The position numbers and the translations under genes were made by a program. A stretch of DNA of 7,174 nucleotides, taken from NCBI GenBank assembly GCA_023132505.1, contig JAGLYE010000077.1, positions 1 through 7,174 of the forward strand. Direction: 5' to 3'. Every line of letters starts with the position of its first letter. Within the stretch, counting starts at the first letter, position 1. Positions 6,944-7,174 of this stretch are shown here, in pieces. This stretch comes from Bacteroidales bacterium (GTDB lineage: Bacteria > Bacteroidota > Bacteroidia > Bacteroidales > B18-G4). Below the pieces are notes generated by a model. It saw only the letters and a program-made list of their open reading frames with translations, made no database searches and was not told the origin of the DNA.

Positions 6944-6958
6944 ACTGCTTATAGCAGT
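6944..6958. repeat. Perfect dyad in the presumed dnaA leader
   Basis: ACTGCT (6944-6949) and AGCAGT (6953-6958) are exact reverse complements around TAT. The dyad ends 48 bases before the dnaA ATG, in otherwise AT-rich sequence. It could be an operator for a dimeric regulator or a short leader hairpin. It does not resemble a DnaA box. Confidence 0.5.
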
Positions 6959-7006
6959 ACTTACGAATAACAAAATACTTAAATCTATTAATATTTTCGA
7001 TTGCGA

Positions 7007-7174
7007 ATGGAAAAGATTGCCCTTGAGGTCTGGGAAAACTGTCTTAAAATTATTAAGGATAACATCCATTACCAAAGTTTTAAAACCTGGTTTGTTCCTA
7101 TTCAGCCTCTGAAGCTCGAAAATAATGTACTTACCATTCAGGTACCCAGCCAATTCTTTTACGAATGGCTTGAG
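7007..7174 (+). CDS. dnaA: Chromosomal replication initiator DnaA, N-terminal 56 residues (3' end outside window)
   Basis: An open frame from the ATG at 7007 runs off the right edge and encodes 56 residues beginning [18 protein letters not shown]. It continues through [15 protein letters not shown] and ends [17 protein letters not shown]. This is domain I of DnaA, the part that self-associates and contacts the replicative helicase. The W-x-x-C-L-x-x-I pattern, the FKTWF-x-P-I core and the [11 protein letters not shown] close are the form I know from Bacteroidota DnaA. The ATPase and DNA-binding domains lie beyond the window. An in-frame TAA at 6989-6991 limits the start. A TTG at 7001 is the only other option, and the ATG fits the family's N-terminus best. 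No Shine-Dalgarno site is visible. DnaA melts the replication origin and in many bacteria its gene lies near oriC, but this is less reliable in Bacteroidota. Confidence 0.92.
   Translation, partial: MEKIALEVWENCLKIIKDNIHYQSFKTWFVPIQPLKLENNVLTIQVPSQFFYEWLE

Larger units (their letters stand above)
6639..7006. other. AT-rich intergenic region ahead of dnaA
   Basis: This stretch holds no convincing gene on either strand. It is much more AT-rich than its surroundings: only 11 of 60 bases at 6841-6900 are G or C. T runs lie at 6834-6841 (8), 6864-6872 (9) and 6876-6882 (7), and A runs near 6670-6677 and 6682-6688. Weak AT-rich hairpins occur at 6662-6680, 6690-6714 and 6804-6836, and a cleaner dyad at 6944-6958. 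It should contain the end of the upstream transcript and the dnaA promoter and leader. I looked for TTATCCACA and close variants on both strands and saw none, so a replication origin here is possible but not shown. Confidence 0.7.

Noticed and set aside
6639..7006. Replication origin with DnaA boxes
   Set aside because: No TTATCCACA-like box was found on either strand by eye. AT-richness and nearby dnaA alone do not establish an origin.
6899..7153. 84-residue open frame on the minus strand at the right end
   Set aside because: It overlaps the dnaA start antisense, has no recognisable family features, and dnaA on the + strand explains the sequence.

Overview
The window carries six genes and a seventh cut by the right edge, all on the + strand. 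It looks like chromosomal DNA of a member of the Bacteroidota. The reasons are the near-absence of Shine-Dalgarno sites ahead of most starts, the moderate G+C of the genes with very AT-rich intergenic DNA, and the DnaA N-terminus at the right end, which reads like DnaA of this phylum. The genus cannot be named from what is visible. There are no tRNA or rRNA genes, insertion sequences, CRISPR arrays or phage genes.

Bases 1-572 hold the C-terminal half of a GT4-family glycosyltransferase. Six bases later begins a compact xanthine dehydrogenase set in the order xdhC (579-1340), xdhA (1340-2794), xdhB (2798-5134). XdhC is the molybdenum-cofactor chaperone, XdhA carries two 2Fe-2S clusters and FAD, and XdhB binds the molybdenum cofactor and substrate. 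The glutamates and arginine used by well-studied xanthine dehydrogenases are all present, so oxidation of hypoxanthine and xanthine to urate in the cytoplasm is the likely job. An EamA/DMT-type membrane transporter (5157-6017) and a YigZ/IMPACT-family protein (6024-6638) follow. Gaps between these six genes range from a 1-base overlap to 22 bases, so they may be co-transcribed. No promoter for the xdh genes is visible, and any promoter would have to lie inside or upstream of the glycosyltransferase gene.

Bases 6639-7006 are a very AT-rich intergenic region with long T and A tracts, several weak hairpins and one clean dyad. It ends at the start of dnaA (7007 to the right edge). No canonical DnaA box was found by eye, so proximity to a replication origin is suggested only by dnaA itself.

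I did not find a clearly new biological system. The points most worth a second look are the transporter tied to a purine-oxidation cluster, the unexplained structure in the dnaA leader, and a 21-bp near-continuous palindrome inside the transporter gene.
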